Positions 26,421 to 34,455 of a stretch of DNA of 64,000 bases are shown here, one piece after another. The position numbers were made by a program, and so were the translations under genes. The notes below the pieces were generated by a model. The model had not been told where the DNA came from, searched no databases, and saw only the letters and a program-made list of their open reading frames with translations. Source of the stretch: CAISCU01 sp943361925 (lineage in GTDB: Bacteria; Bacteroidota; Bacteroidia; UKL13-3); contig CALRIT020000016.1 in assembly GCA_943361925.1 (NCBI GenBank), forward strand, positions 49,095 through 113,094, given 5' to 3'. Position 1 is the first letter of the stretch; each line of letters starts with the position of its first letter.

Positions 26421-27704
26421 ATGAAAAAAGAAACAAAATTTGTCAGCGCCCAGGAAGCTGTCAAACATATCGTATCACATAGCAGAGTTTTTATTCATGG
26501 TAGTGCCGCAACCCCACTTCAATTGGTACAAGCCATGCTCGATAGAAAAAATGAATTAAAAGATGTTGAACTTGTAAGTATCAGTACTTTAGGAATTGAT
26601 TTAAATGATGAAGCTTTATCAGATCACTTTTATATCAATTCACTTTTCGTTTCAGAATCAGTTAGAAAAGCTGTGAATTCAGACCGTGGCGATTATGTTC
26701 CTGTATTTTTAAGTGAAATTCCTTCTTTATTTAATGATGGATTTTTACCTCTTGATGTAGCTTTATTACATGTATCTCCTCCCGATCGTCATGGTTATGT
26801 GAGTTTAGGAACTTCAGTGGATGTAGCCCGTGCTGCTGTAAATAATGCTCAGTTAATCATTGCACAAATCAACCCAAATATGCCTCGTACACATGGAGAT
26901 GCATTTATTCCATTGTCGATGATTGATTACGCCGTTGAAGTAAACGATGAATTACCTGAAGTTAGTTATGGCGACCATACCGACGAAATCAATTCGATGA
27001 TTGGAAGAAATGTTGCTGCTTTGGTTGAAGACGGTGCTACTTTACAAATGGGAATTGGTGTAATTCCTGATAATGTTTTGAAAAATTTGGGTTCACATAG
27101 AAACCTTGGTATACATACTGAAATGTTTTCAGATGGTGTGATTCCATTGATTCAATCGGGTGTGATTAACAATTCAATGAAAAAAATCGTAAATGGTTAT
27201 TGTGTAACCGGGTTTTTAATCGGTACCAAAAAACTTTATGACTTCGTGAATGACAATCCTATTGTTAAATGTATTGATATTGCTTATGTAAACGACCCAA
27301 GAGTAATCAGCTTGAATCAAAAAGTGACTGCAATTAACAGTGCTATTGAAATTGATTTAACCGGACAGGTTTGTGCAGATTCAATTGGAACTTATCAGTA
27401 TTCAGGAATTGGTGGTCAGATGGACTTTATCAGAGGAGCAGCATTATCTGAAGGAGGAAAACCAATCATTGCATTGCCATCAAGAACTGCAAAAGGACTT
27501 TCAAGAATTGTACCTTTCATCAAACAAGGTGGTGGCGTTGTTACAACCCGCGGACATATTCATTGGGTAGTTACAGAATACGGAGCGGTGAATTTATATG
27601 GCAAAAATATGGAACAAAGAGCCAGAATGTTAGCCAGCATTGCCCATCCGGAAGACAGAGAAACGCTTGAGAAAGCAGCTTTTGCTAGGTTTGGAAGAAT
27701 CTAA
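26421..27704 (+). CDS. Acetyl-CoA hydrolase/transferase family protein
   Basis: Family I CoA-transferase related to 4-hydroxybutyrate CoA-transferase and acetyl-CoA hydrolase, 427 residues. The glutamate that forms the CoA thioester intermediate is likely Glu234 in LGIHTEMFSDGV. Other marks are HGSAATPLQLVQAML near the N-terminus, LQMGIGVIPDNVL, and GGQMDFIRGAALSEGGKPI with VTEYGAVNLYGKN near the C-terminus. The acyl donor and acceptor cannot be read from sequence. The gene is monocistronic with its own promoter and terminator. Confidence 0.92.
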   Translation: MKKETKFVSAQEAVKHIVSHSRVFIHGSAATPLQLVQAMLDRKNELKDVELVSISTLGIDLNDEALSDHFYINSLFVSESVRKAVNSDRGDYVPVFLSEIPSLFNDGFLPLDVALLHVSPPDRHGYVSLGTSVDVARAAVNNAQLIIAQINPNMPRTHGDAFIPLSMIDYAVEVNDELPEVSYGDHTDEINSMIGRNVAALVEDGATLQMGIGVIPDNVLKNLGSHRNLGIHTEMFSDGVIPLIQSGVINNSMKKIVNGYCVTGFLIGTKKLYDFVNDNPIVKCIDIAYVNDPRVISLNQKVTAINSAIEIDLTGQVCADSIGTYQYSGIGGQMDFIRGAALSEGGKPIIALPSRTAKGLSRIVPFIKQGGGVVTTRGHIHWVVTEYGAVNLYGKNMEQRARMLASIAHPEDRETLEKAAFARFGRI

Positions 27705-27722
27705 ACTGAAATTTAATATAAC

Positions 27723-27757
27723 AAAAAATCCCGGACAAATTGCCCGGGATTTTTTTG
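27723..27757 (+). terminator. Terminator after the CoA-transferase gene
   Basis: AAAAAATCCCGG, a loop of about seven bases and CCCGGGATTTTTTT form a strong intrinsic terminator. Confidence 0.9.
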
Positions 27758-27820
27758 TTGGTTTGGTTTGTTAAAGTATCAATTTGATAAAAACCGGATG
27801 TAAAATCACATCACAGGTTT

Positions 27821-28354
27821 TTAATTTCTTAAATCTTTTGCCATCATAAAGTCATCACAAATCTGGTCTCCTAATTTGAATTTACGGGTTGAAACCGTTT
27901 TGAATCCAAACTTTTCGTAAAAGCTGATGGCATCTGTATTTTCTTGCCAAACACCTAAATACAACCAGGAATAACCATTTCTGATGGCTTCATTGATTAC
28001 ATATTGCATCAAAGCGGCACCCACTTTTTTGCCTTTGAAGACCTTTCTTACATAAATTTTTTCTATCTCTAAAATCCTTCCTGTTAAACCTTCAACTTTG
28101 GTATCCTTAAGCAATTTCACATAACCAGCATCCTGAAAATCAAAATAGGCTACAGCGTATTGAACTTCTGGTTTTTTAAGGTTGAATTTAATTTGTTCTA
28201 ACTGATAGGTTTCTTTGATATACTTCTGCAAATCGGCAGCAGGATGAAACGGAGCAAAGGCCTCTTCAAAAGTTTTGGCACCCAGCTCTGCAAGCAAGGC
28301 CACGTGCTTCTCTGCACAAGGTACTAACTTCACATGTCCTGAATTTCCACTCAT
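27821..28354 (-). CDS. GNAT family N-acetyltransferase
   Basis: 177 residues with a GNAT fold. The acetyl-CoA loop is EIEKIYVRKVFKGKKVGAAL (about 93-112; Q/RxxGxG/A form KGKKVGAAL), and the C-terminal strand-helix is WLYLGVWQENTDAISFYEKFGF. The substrate is unknown. The start overlaps the end of the upstream DUF1801 gene by 4 bases, so the two are co-translated. Confidence 0.88.
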   Translation of the reverse strand: MSGNSGHVKLVPCAEKHVALLAELGAKTFEEAFAPFHPAADLQKYIKETYQLEQIKFNLKKPEVQYAVAYFDFQDAGYVKLLKDTKVEGLTGRILEIEKIYVRKVFKGKKVGAALMQYVINEAIRNGYSWLYLGVWQENTDAISFYEKFGFKTVSTRKFKLGDQICDDFMMAKDLRN

Positions 28355-28734
28355 CTTTTTTCGATTTTTTTCTTTTCTGCCAATTGCTCGTTTACCATCA
28401 AAGCTTCCTGAATATAAACTCTTAGAAGCTCCTCATCCAAAGGTTTTTTGGGGTCTAAATGCCAGTGTCTCAACTGAGATTGACCAGCATCTGCTTCCAA
28501 AATACCTGCTTCATCGGAGAGGTAAACTCCGTTGCAAAAAGCGAGGACCAATTTACGCTTTTTGTACATACCCAAATAAAACAAATACCCCTGATATGTA
28601 TAAAAAGGTACCCCATATTTGAAAGATTCTACGATTCCGTTGGCAGAATTTAACACCAAGTTCCTGACTTTTAAGAACAAAGGTAAAAGTTCAGAATTTA
28701 GGTCACTTGCGTAAACATCAACCCTCGGATGCAT
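28351..28734 (-). CDS. DUF1801 domain protein
   Basis: 127 residues of the DUF1801/YdhG-like fold. Visible are a helical N-terminus, ESFKYGVPFYTYQGYLFYLGMYKKRKLVLAF (quoted in part: KYGVPFYTYQGYLFYLG) and a C-terminal helix with EALMVNEQLAEKKKIEK. The family function is unknown. It lies 5 bases after the TPR lipoprotein gene's end in minus-strand order and overlaps the GNAT gene. Confidence 0.8.
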   Translation of the reverse strand: MHPRVDVYASDLNSELLPLFLKVRNLVLNSANGIVESFKYGVPFYTYQGYLFYLGMYKKRKLVLAFCNGVYLSDEAGILEADAGQSQLRHWHLDPKKPLDEELLRVYIQEALMVNEQLAEKKKIEKR

Positions 28735-28739
28735 AAAAA

Positions 28740-29417
28740 TTATCTTTGACGACCTCCGTTCATTAACTGCATCAAATTCTGACGAGCAGTTACAAATTCA
28801 GGATATTCTTTCAAAGCCATTTCAAAATACTTTTTGGCACCCATTAAATCTCTGTTTTGAGCAACCATATAAGCTTTCATGTTGTAAACAGCTGCACGAA
28901 TTGGCACTTTTTGTTTAGCAGTTTCACTTACCATAAAATCAACGCTATCAGTTGAATTACCCATTTTTGATTCTAATTCTACCATGGTTTTTGAAGCTCT
29001 ATCCATTTGCTCGGTAGCAAACTGATAAGCAGCAATTTGGTACAAATAGCTCAATTTATTGGTTTTAGCATACAGTTTATTGTAAACATCAATTTCCTCT
29101 TCAACTCTTCCAAATTGTTGAGCCAATAAAGCTTTCAATTGTAAGTATTTTTCTTCTTCCGGATGACGGTTCAAAGCTGATTTATTGTAGTAATCAGCAG
29201 CTTCGAAATTTCTTACTGCTACATATAATTCAGGTAATGTATCCATGTAAATAGTCTGGCTGCTATCAACCTGAAGCATCATTTGGATTGAAGTAATAGC
29301 GGTATTGTAGTCTTTTACTTCCATCGACTTTTCATACAGTTTTTTATAATCAACTGTTTTTCCATTGTTACAAGCCATTAGAGCTATCAGCCCAAGGCCT
29401 CCTAAGATTCTTTTCAT
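28740..29417 (-). CDS. TPR-repeat lipoprotein
   Basis: 225 residues. The signal peptide ends at a lipobox (ALMAC, Cys16), and the mature part is helical with tetratricopeptide-like repeats: KKLYEKSMEVKDYNTAITSI, LYVAVRNFEAADYYNKSAL and MGAKKYFEMALKEYPEF. It is probably an envelope scaffold; no specific partner is apparent. It is in one minus-strand run with the epimerase, DUF1801 and GNAT genes. Confidence 0.85.
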   Translation of the reverse strand: MKRILGGLGLIALMACNNGKTVDYKKLYEKSMEVKDYNTAITSIQMMLQVDSSQTIYMDTLPELYVAVRNFEAADYYNKSALNRHPEEEKYLQLKALLAQQFGRVEEEIDVYNKLYAKTNKLSYLYQIAAYQFATEQMDRASKTMVELESKMGNSTDSVDFMVSETAKQKVPIRAAVYNMKAYMVAQNRDLMGAKKYFEMALKEYPEFVTARQNLMQLMNGGRQR

Positions 29418-29435
29418 TTGTTAAAATATAGTTTG

Positions 29436-30464
29436 CTAAGATAATTGATGTTTCTCAAAATCAGGATAAGAATCAACACATTCCTGTAATGTTTTATAAA
29501 CCGGCTTGAACTCAAAATTCAATTCCTTTTTAATTTTTGAAGCATTGTAATACGATTTATTTAATGAACTTCTTGCTGTTTCCTTGGTTAAGGGCAGTCC
29601 TTTAGGATTAAATAAACGTTTGATGGCATAAAATCTCCAGGCTATTTCTGCTAAAAACCTGGTGACTTTTATTTTAGGTAATGGCTTGCCAAATTTTTCA
29701 GATAAAAAGTTAAACAAATTCTGATTGCTCAAATTTTCAGAAACCAAAACATAACGTTGTCCAAATTTTTTCTCTTCAACCAATCGGAACATTACCTCCG
29801 CTACATCTTCAGCATCTACATATCCATTTACACCTTCTGTATAAAATGGCATTCCTTTATGGGCAGCACCAATTAAACTTAATGCACCTTTGGTATAATA
29901 ACCTCTTCCTATAATCATTCCCGGGTTTACAATTGCAACTTGTAATCCTTCCTCTGCTCCTCGCCAAACTTCCATTTCTGCCTTGTATTTTGAAATGGCA
30001 TAATTGCTATTGAGTTTGCTGTTTTCCCATTTGCTGCTTTCATCCATGGTATCGCCGCTTTTTTTGCGACCCAATGCAGCAATTGAACTCACATGGCAAA
30101 ATACTTTTACGCCTTTAATCAGCGAAATATTCACCATATTGGCCGTTCCTACTACATTTACTTGGGTCATTAAATCAGCTTCACTTTGTAAAAATGAAAC
30201 TGTGGCTGCACAATGGTAAACGGTTTCAACACCATCAAGAACTTCCTCTAAAGAAGGAATATCATTGATATCAGCTTCAACCCAAATTAAATTATGCTGA
30301 TTTTGAAAATTGGCTTCTTTACCAAAATAAATCCTGTAAATAAAATCAAACTCTTTAAATGAAGAATTTGCTCGTTTAAACGCACGCAGTTTTTTGCCTT
30401 CTTTTAAAAGCTTGCAAACCACATGGGCGCCTAAAAATCCTGTTGCTCCGCTTACTACTATCAA
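29436..30464 (-). CDS. NAD-dependent epimerase/dehydratase family protein
   Basis: Extended short-chain dehydrogenase, 342 residues. The N-terminal Rossmann motif is VSGATGFLGAHVV, with AATVSFL in the middle and the catalytic Tyr-Lys pair in YAISKYKAEMEVW. PGMIIGRGYYTKG and the C-terminal NASKIKKELNFEFKP are typical of dihydroflavonol-reductase-like or 3-beta-hydroxysteroid-like members. The substrate is not assigned. Confidence 0.88.
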   Translation of the reverse strand: MIVVSGATGFLGAHVVCKLLKEGKKLRAFKRANSSFKEFDFIYRIYFGKEANFQNQHNLIWVEADINDIPSLEEVLDGVETVYHCAATVSFLQSEADLMTQVNVVGTANMVNISLIKGVKVFCHVSSIAALGRKKSGDTMDESSKWENSKLNSNYAISKYKAEMEVWRGAEEGLQVAIVNPGMIIGRGYYTKGALSLIGAAHKGMPFYTEGVNGYVDAEDVAEVMFRLVEEKKFGQRYVLVSENLSNQNLFNFLSEKFGKPLPKIKVTRFLAEIAWRFYAIKRLFNPKGLPLTKETARSSLNKSYYNASKIKKELNFEFKPVYKTLQECVDSYPDFEKHQLS

Positions 30465-30541
30465 TCTGTGGAAATGTTGATTAGATGATGGGCTAAAATA
30501 GAGAGTTTTGAATAATTAAACCCTAAGAATTTTTTTTCTTT

Positions 30542-31705
30542 ATGATAAACGACTTTTTACAACCTATATCAGAATTCGTTCAAGGCAGATTTAGAGAGCA
30601 TTGCAGCCCAAAAAGCCTGTTTTTCCAGACCGATTTTTTTGACGATAAAATAAAATCCTTTGAGAGCTATCAATTAGCAATTTTAGGTATTCCTGAAGAT
30701 CGTTATGGTTCCGATTTCCTTGGCTGCTCTGAAGCACCTGATCAAATCAGAAAAAACCTGTATGCATTAATTAAACCAAGGGTCGACATGAAAATTATCG
30801 ACCTAGGAAATATTAAAAAAGGTAATGCTTTAACCGATTCTTATGTAGCTGTTGAATCGGTCATCAATGAAGTTTTACGTAAAAAAATTCCTGTTCTTAT
30901 TTTAGGTGGAAGTGAAGATTTAATTGCCTGCCAATACAAAGCTTATTATGGAATTCAGGCAAATCTTCAAATGGTAGCAGTAGATTCAAAAGTAAATATG
31001 CATACTCCTGAGGACAGTAACAAACTTTCTTACTTGCCTAGAATTATTGCTTCTGAACCTAATTTCTTGTTCAATATTACTCAAGCTGCTTACCAAAGTT
31101 ATTTTGTTGAACCCGAAACCTATGATGCTTTTGAACGTATGAATTTTGATATGATTCGTTTAGGAGCACTCAGAGGAAACATGAGTGATATTGAACCTTA
31201 TTGCAGAAATGCTGATATGTTAGCTTTTTCTATGAATGCCATCAGGGCTTCAGATGCTCCTGCTCAGTTTAATGCTTCTCCAAACGGATTAAGTGGCGAA
31301 GAAGCTTGTCAGATTGCACGATATGCCGGTATTAGCAACGATATCAGTAGTTTTGGAATTTATAATTTGTTACCGGGTTTAGACAGAGAAGGTGTAAGTT
31401 CTGCTTTGGCAGCACAAATGGCCTGGTATTTTATTGAAGGATTGTGTAACCGCCGACAAGAATATCCGCTTCCTGAAAGTAATGATTATATGGTTTACAG
31501 AACTACTTCCAGAAATGCTGATGAAGAAATTGTGTTTTATAAAAGTATCATGAGCAACAGATGGTGGATGGAAATTCCTTATCCGCGTGAAAGAAGCACT
31601 CAGGAAGGTAAATTCATGGTGCCATGTAGTTACAAAGATTACCAGACTGCTCAAAATGATGAGATACCCGACCGTTGGTTAAAAACCTACCAAAAATTAC
31701 TCTAA
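30542..31705 (+). CDS. Arginase/formiminoglutamase-fold protein with degenerate metal site
   Basis: The 387 residues have the ureohydrolase outline (LAILGIPEDRYGSDF, then VLILGGSEDLIACQYKAYYG, then QMVAVDSKVNMHTPED), and NGLSGEEACQIARYAG late in the fold. Active arginases bind two Mn ions through GGDHS, DAHxD and SxDxDxxDP. Here these read GGSED (Ser124-Glu125), DSKVN (Asp148 kept, then Lys150 and Asn152) and FSMNAIRASDAP (Ser230, Asn232). Five of the six usual ligands are changed, so catalysis of the normal reaction is unlikely. A structural or binding role is inferred. It lies 3 bases before a GT-C-like membrane protein gene. Confidence 0.82.
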   Translation: MINDFLQPISEFVQGRFREHCSPKSLFFQTDFFDDKIKSFESYQLAILGIPEDRYGSDFLGCSEAPDQIRKNLYALIKPRVDMKIIDLGNIKKGNALTDSYVAVESVINEVLRKKIPVLILGGSEDLIACQYKAYYGIQANLQMVAVDSKVNMHTPEDSNKLSYLPRIIASEPNFLFNITQAAYQSYFVEPETYDAFERMNFDMIRLGALRGNMSDIEPYCRNADMLAFSMNAIRASDAPAQFNASPNGLSGEEACQIARYAGISNDISSFGIYNLLPGLDREGVSSALAAQMAWYFIEGLCNRRQEYPLPESNDYMVYRTTSRNADEEIVFYKSIMSNRWWMEIPYPRERSTQEGKFMVPCSYKDYQTAQNDEIPDRWLKTYQKLL

Positions 31706-31708
31706 TTT

Positions 31709-33043
31709 ATGTGGTTAAAAATTTCATCCTTTATCAATAAATGGTTCTGGCCTTTAGCTGTGCTCTTACACCTGGCTTACTTCTTTCAAGTTTGGTTTAG
31801 TGGCAGTATTTATTTGGTAGATTCCATTGACTATTTATCACAGGCTGAAAATTTTAAAAACCATGGCAGCTTATATGCAGCACCTTGGGATGCACCTATC
31901 AAACCTGATTTTTTTACATTTCGTCCGCCTTTATACGGATGGTTGATTTTAGTAATCAAATCAATTGTAAACTCAGATTATGCTGTGCTCGCTTTCCAAT
32001 CATTATTGAGTTTAATAAGTTTTGGAAGTATCATTCAGTTTTTATCAAAACAAAACATCGAAACAGGCTTTGTAAAATCGGCTTTGATGTTGATTCTGAT
32101 TGCTTATCCATCTCATCTCATTCATTGTAATTTCATCATGAGTGATATCCTGTTTCAGTTTATCATGTTACAGGCATTTATATATAGTTATTATTCCTAC
32201 AAAGAAGCAAACTTTAAGCATACAGGTTTGGCAGCTTTCTTTTTTGTTTTGGCGATGTTAACCAAACCCGTTGCATTTTTACTTGGCTTTAGTATTGCTT
32301 TGATTTTGCTTGTGGTTTATATCAGAAAACATAAGCTTAAATTATTGCTTCCTTTTTTGTTATTGCCTATTACTTATCATACTTATTGTAGCTATAACAA
32401 ACACATTACCGGTTACTACCATTATAGTTCAGTGAGTCCGTATTTTGTATTGAAGTATATGGCCAAATATACCAATGCCCAAGTTTATGGAGAAGATTAT
32501 GCCGACCGTGTTCAAGACAGTGTGATGGTGCTGGCCAATGCTGCTGCCAATCATACTGAGCGGTATAAAATTATGAATGATGCCGGTAAAACTTTCATCG
32601 CTCAAAATCCACTTGTATTTTTAAAATTCAATATCAAAGGTTGGTTTGCTTTTATGCTAGATCCGGGTCGTTTCGACTGGGTTCATTTTCTAAATATCGA
32701 TGAAGGAAATTTTCTGGGATTGTATCATACTATCAACACAAAAGGATTGGTGAATGGAATGCTTGAATTTCTATCTCACGCGCCTTTGCAATTGCTTGCC
32801 ATTCTATTTTTCAGTTTGATATTTAACTTCCTGTTGGCATTCGTATTTGTAGCTTATTTGTTCTCCAAAAAACAGAATGGCTTTTTGAAAATACTCATCT
32901 TTTTGTTTGTATCTTATATCATTGGATCAACAGGTATATTAGGCTTAGCTCGTTACAGAATTGGCATTGCTCCTATGATATGGATGGCTGCCATCTATTA
33001 TATTTATTCAATCTGGAATGAAAGAAGAAATCAGTTATCCTGA
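31709..33043 (+). CDS. GT-C-like membrane glycosyltransferase family protein
   Basis: 444 residues with about ten to twelve hydrophobic helices. The early acidic loop VDSIDYLSQAENFKNHGSLY and TFRPPLYGWLILVIKS fit the first outer loop of the dolichyl- or polyprenyl-phosphate sugar transferases (PMT/ArnT-like GT-C fold), and LARYRIGIAPMIWMAAIYYIY closes the protein. The acceptor is unknown. The next gene starts inside its last codons, so the two are translationally linked. Confidence 0.75.
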   Translation: MWLKISSFINKWFWPLAVLLHLAYFFQVWFSGSIYLVDSIDYLSQAENFKNHGSLYAAPWDAPIKPDFFTFRPPLYGWLILVIKSIVNSDYAVLAFQSLLSLISFGSIIQFLSKQNIETGFVKSALMLILIAYPSHLIHCNFIMSDILFQFIMLQAFIYSYYSYKEANFKHTGLAAFFFVLAMLTKPVAFLLGFSIALILLVVYIRKHKLKLLLPFLLLPITYHTYCSYNKHITGYYHYSSVSPYFVLKYMAKYTNAQVYGEDYADRVQDSVMVLANAAANHTERYKIMNDAGKTFIAQNPLVFLKFNIKGWFAFMLDPGRFDWVHFLNIDEGNFLGLYHTINTKGLVNGMLEFLSHAPLQLLAILFFSLIFNFLLAFVFVAYLFSKKQNGFLKILIFLFVSYIIGSTGILGLARYRIGIAPMIWMAAIYYIYSIWNERRNQLS

Positions 33044-33899
33044 GCCCTATGCGCCACTTGAACGAGTGAATTTTCCTATTTGGAATGAAGCTGGGATTGA
33101 AGTTTATTTCAAACGGGAAGATTTATCACACCCATTTATTTCAGGAAACAAATGGAGAAAATTAAAGTATCATTTGTTAGATGCTTTAGAAAAGAAAAAC
33201 TCCAATTTACTCACTTTTGGGGGTGCTTACAGCAATCACATACTTGCCACAGCTGCTGTCGGGGCCAAATACGGATTCAAAACAAAAGGTATCATTAGAG
33301 GAGAGATGGTAAGTAATCCGGTTTTAAATCTAGCAAAATTATTTGGCATGGAACTGGAATTCATTAGTAGGGAAAATTATCGTAATAAAGAAATTTTGTA
33401 TCGCGAAGAAGATTATCCCGAAACAAGCATCATTCCTGAAGGCGGAGCAGGTGAATTTGGTGAAAAAGGAGCTGGTGAAGTATTAAATGATATTGATGAT
33501 TCATTTGAGTATGTATTGTGTTCAGTTGGGACCGGCAGTACATTTTCAGGATTATTAAAACATGCTTCGAATCAAAATAGAAAAATTCAATTAGATGGAT
33601 TTGCCATTATTAAAAACGGAGAATACCTAGGTGAAGCTTTTAAAAAATGCGCTTATCAGAATTACCGATACATCACAGAATCTCATGGTGGTGGTTATGC
33701 CAAAACTTCTAAGGAGTTGTTAGATTTCATTCAATTTTTTAGTAGCAAAACAGGCATTTTATGTGATCAGGTTTATGAAGCAAAAATGGTTTTTCATTTT
33801 ACGCAACTGGTTCAACAAGGATTTTATGCAAAGGGTTCCAAAATTGTTATACTTCACAATGGCGGTTTAAGTGGAATGTTGAGTTTGCTGGTGGAGTAG
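33018..33899 (+). CDS. 1-aminocyclopropane-1-carboxylate deaminase / D-cysteine desulfhydrase family protein
   Basis: PLP-dependent fold type II enzyme, 293 residues. The Schiff-base Lys is in FISGNKWRKLKYHLL. The phosphate and carboxylate loops are TFGGAYSNHILATAA and CSVGTGSTFSGLLK, and LHNGGLSGML is near the C-terminus. Bacterial members act on D-cysteine, L-cysteate or ACC; the exact substrate is not resolved. The first 26 bases overlap the preceding gene in a different frame. Confidence 0.88.
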   Translation: MKEEISYPEPYAPLERVNFPIWNEAGIEVYFKREDLSHPFISGNKWRKLKYHLLDALEKKNSNLLTFGGAYSNHILATAAVGAKYGFKTKGIIRGEMVSNPVLNLAKLFGMELEFISRENYRNKEILYREEDYPETSIIPEGGAGEFGEKGAGEVLNDIDDSFEYVLCSVGTGSTFSGLLKHASNQNRKIQLDGFAIIKNGEYLGEAFKKCAYQNYRYITESHGGGYAKTSKELLDFIQFFSSKTGILCDQVYEAKMVFHFTQLVQQGFYAKGSKIVILHNGGLSGMLSLLVE

Positions 33900-33930
33900 A
33901 CTTATTTAAAGGATAACGCAAAATTCAATT

Positions 33931-34053
33931 TCATTCAACAATTTCCCAAAAGCCGGTTTTATCACTTCCGTTGTATGCTTTTACAGTGTCATTTACAGTG
34001 TCAGATTCGGGATTTACAGTGTCATTTTTAGTATCAAAATAAAGTACATGCAT
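33931..34053 (-). CDS. Possible short protein with DTV repeats (40 aa)
   Basis: An ATG at 34053 opens a 40-codon frame ending at 33931-33933. It contains three Asp-Thr-Val copies (KNDTVNPESDTVNDTVKAY) and ends GSDKTGFWEIVE. The DNA shows three matching TTACAGTGTCA units at 33980-34024. It begins 30 bases after the DUF2442 stop on the same strand. It may be a small gene or the 3' remnant of a larger one; no family is recognised. Confidence 0.35.
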   Translation of the reverse strand: MHVLYFDTKNDTVNPESDTVNDTVKAYNGSDKTGFWEIVE

Positions 34054-34082
34054 TTCCCTGTTTTTGAGGGAGTAATTGCTTT

Positions 34083-34361
34083 TTAAATGCTCCCATTATA
34101 TAAATCCGCAACAGGAAAAATCAATTCATAATCATTCCAATTTAAATTCCCATCTATAACTTTAAACTGTTTGAATTTATCTTCATCCAAATATTTTTTA
34201 ATTGACGGATGAGATGATTTTTCAAGAAAGTTTTTAAAGTCCACCAATTTAGATATACCATCATTAAAAAAAATCCTAATAGCGTAATCGCCAATAAAAA
34301 TTGCAGTTACAACACTTATTTCATCTGTTTGTATATCAATATATTCCTGAATTATTCTCAT
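34083..34361 (-). CDS. DUF2442 domain protein
   Basis: 92 residues. The N-terminal beta meander ends in YAIRIFFNDGISKLVDFKNFL, and the C-terminal LNWNDYELIFPVADLYNGSI is the family signature. DUF2442 proteins are often next to DUF4160 proteins and are thought to resemble toxin-antitoxin partners, but no DUF4160 gene is present here. Confidence 0.82.
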   Translation of the reverse strand: MRIIQEYIDIQTDEISVVTAIFIGDYAIRIFFNDGISKLVDFKNFLEKSSHPSIKKYLDEDKFKQFKVIDGNLNWNDYELIFPVADLYNGSI

Positions 34362-34401
34362 AAATATCTTTTTTCAAATTACTCAAATTACTTATGAAAA
34401 C

Positions 34402-34437
34402 AAAAAAAGGAAGCCGGTTTACCCAACTTCCTTTTTT
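34402..34437 (-). terminator. Terminator after the PPIase gene
   Basis: Arms AAAAAAAGGAAG and CTTCCTTTTTT with a 13-base loop. On the minus strand it lies just downstream of the PPIase stop. Confidence 0.8.
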
Positions 34438-34455
34438 CTATACTTGAAATAATTA

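Noticed and set aside
30542..31705. Functional formimidoylglutamase (hutG)
   Set aside because: The metal-binding motifs are mostly substituted and no other histidine-degradation genes are nearby.
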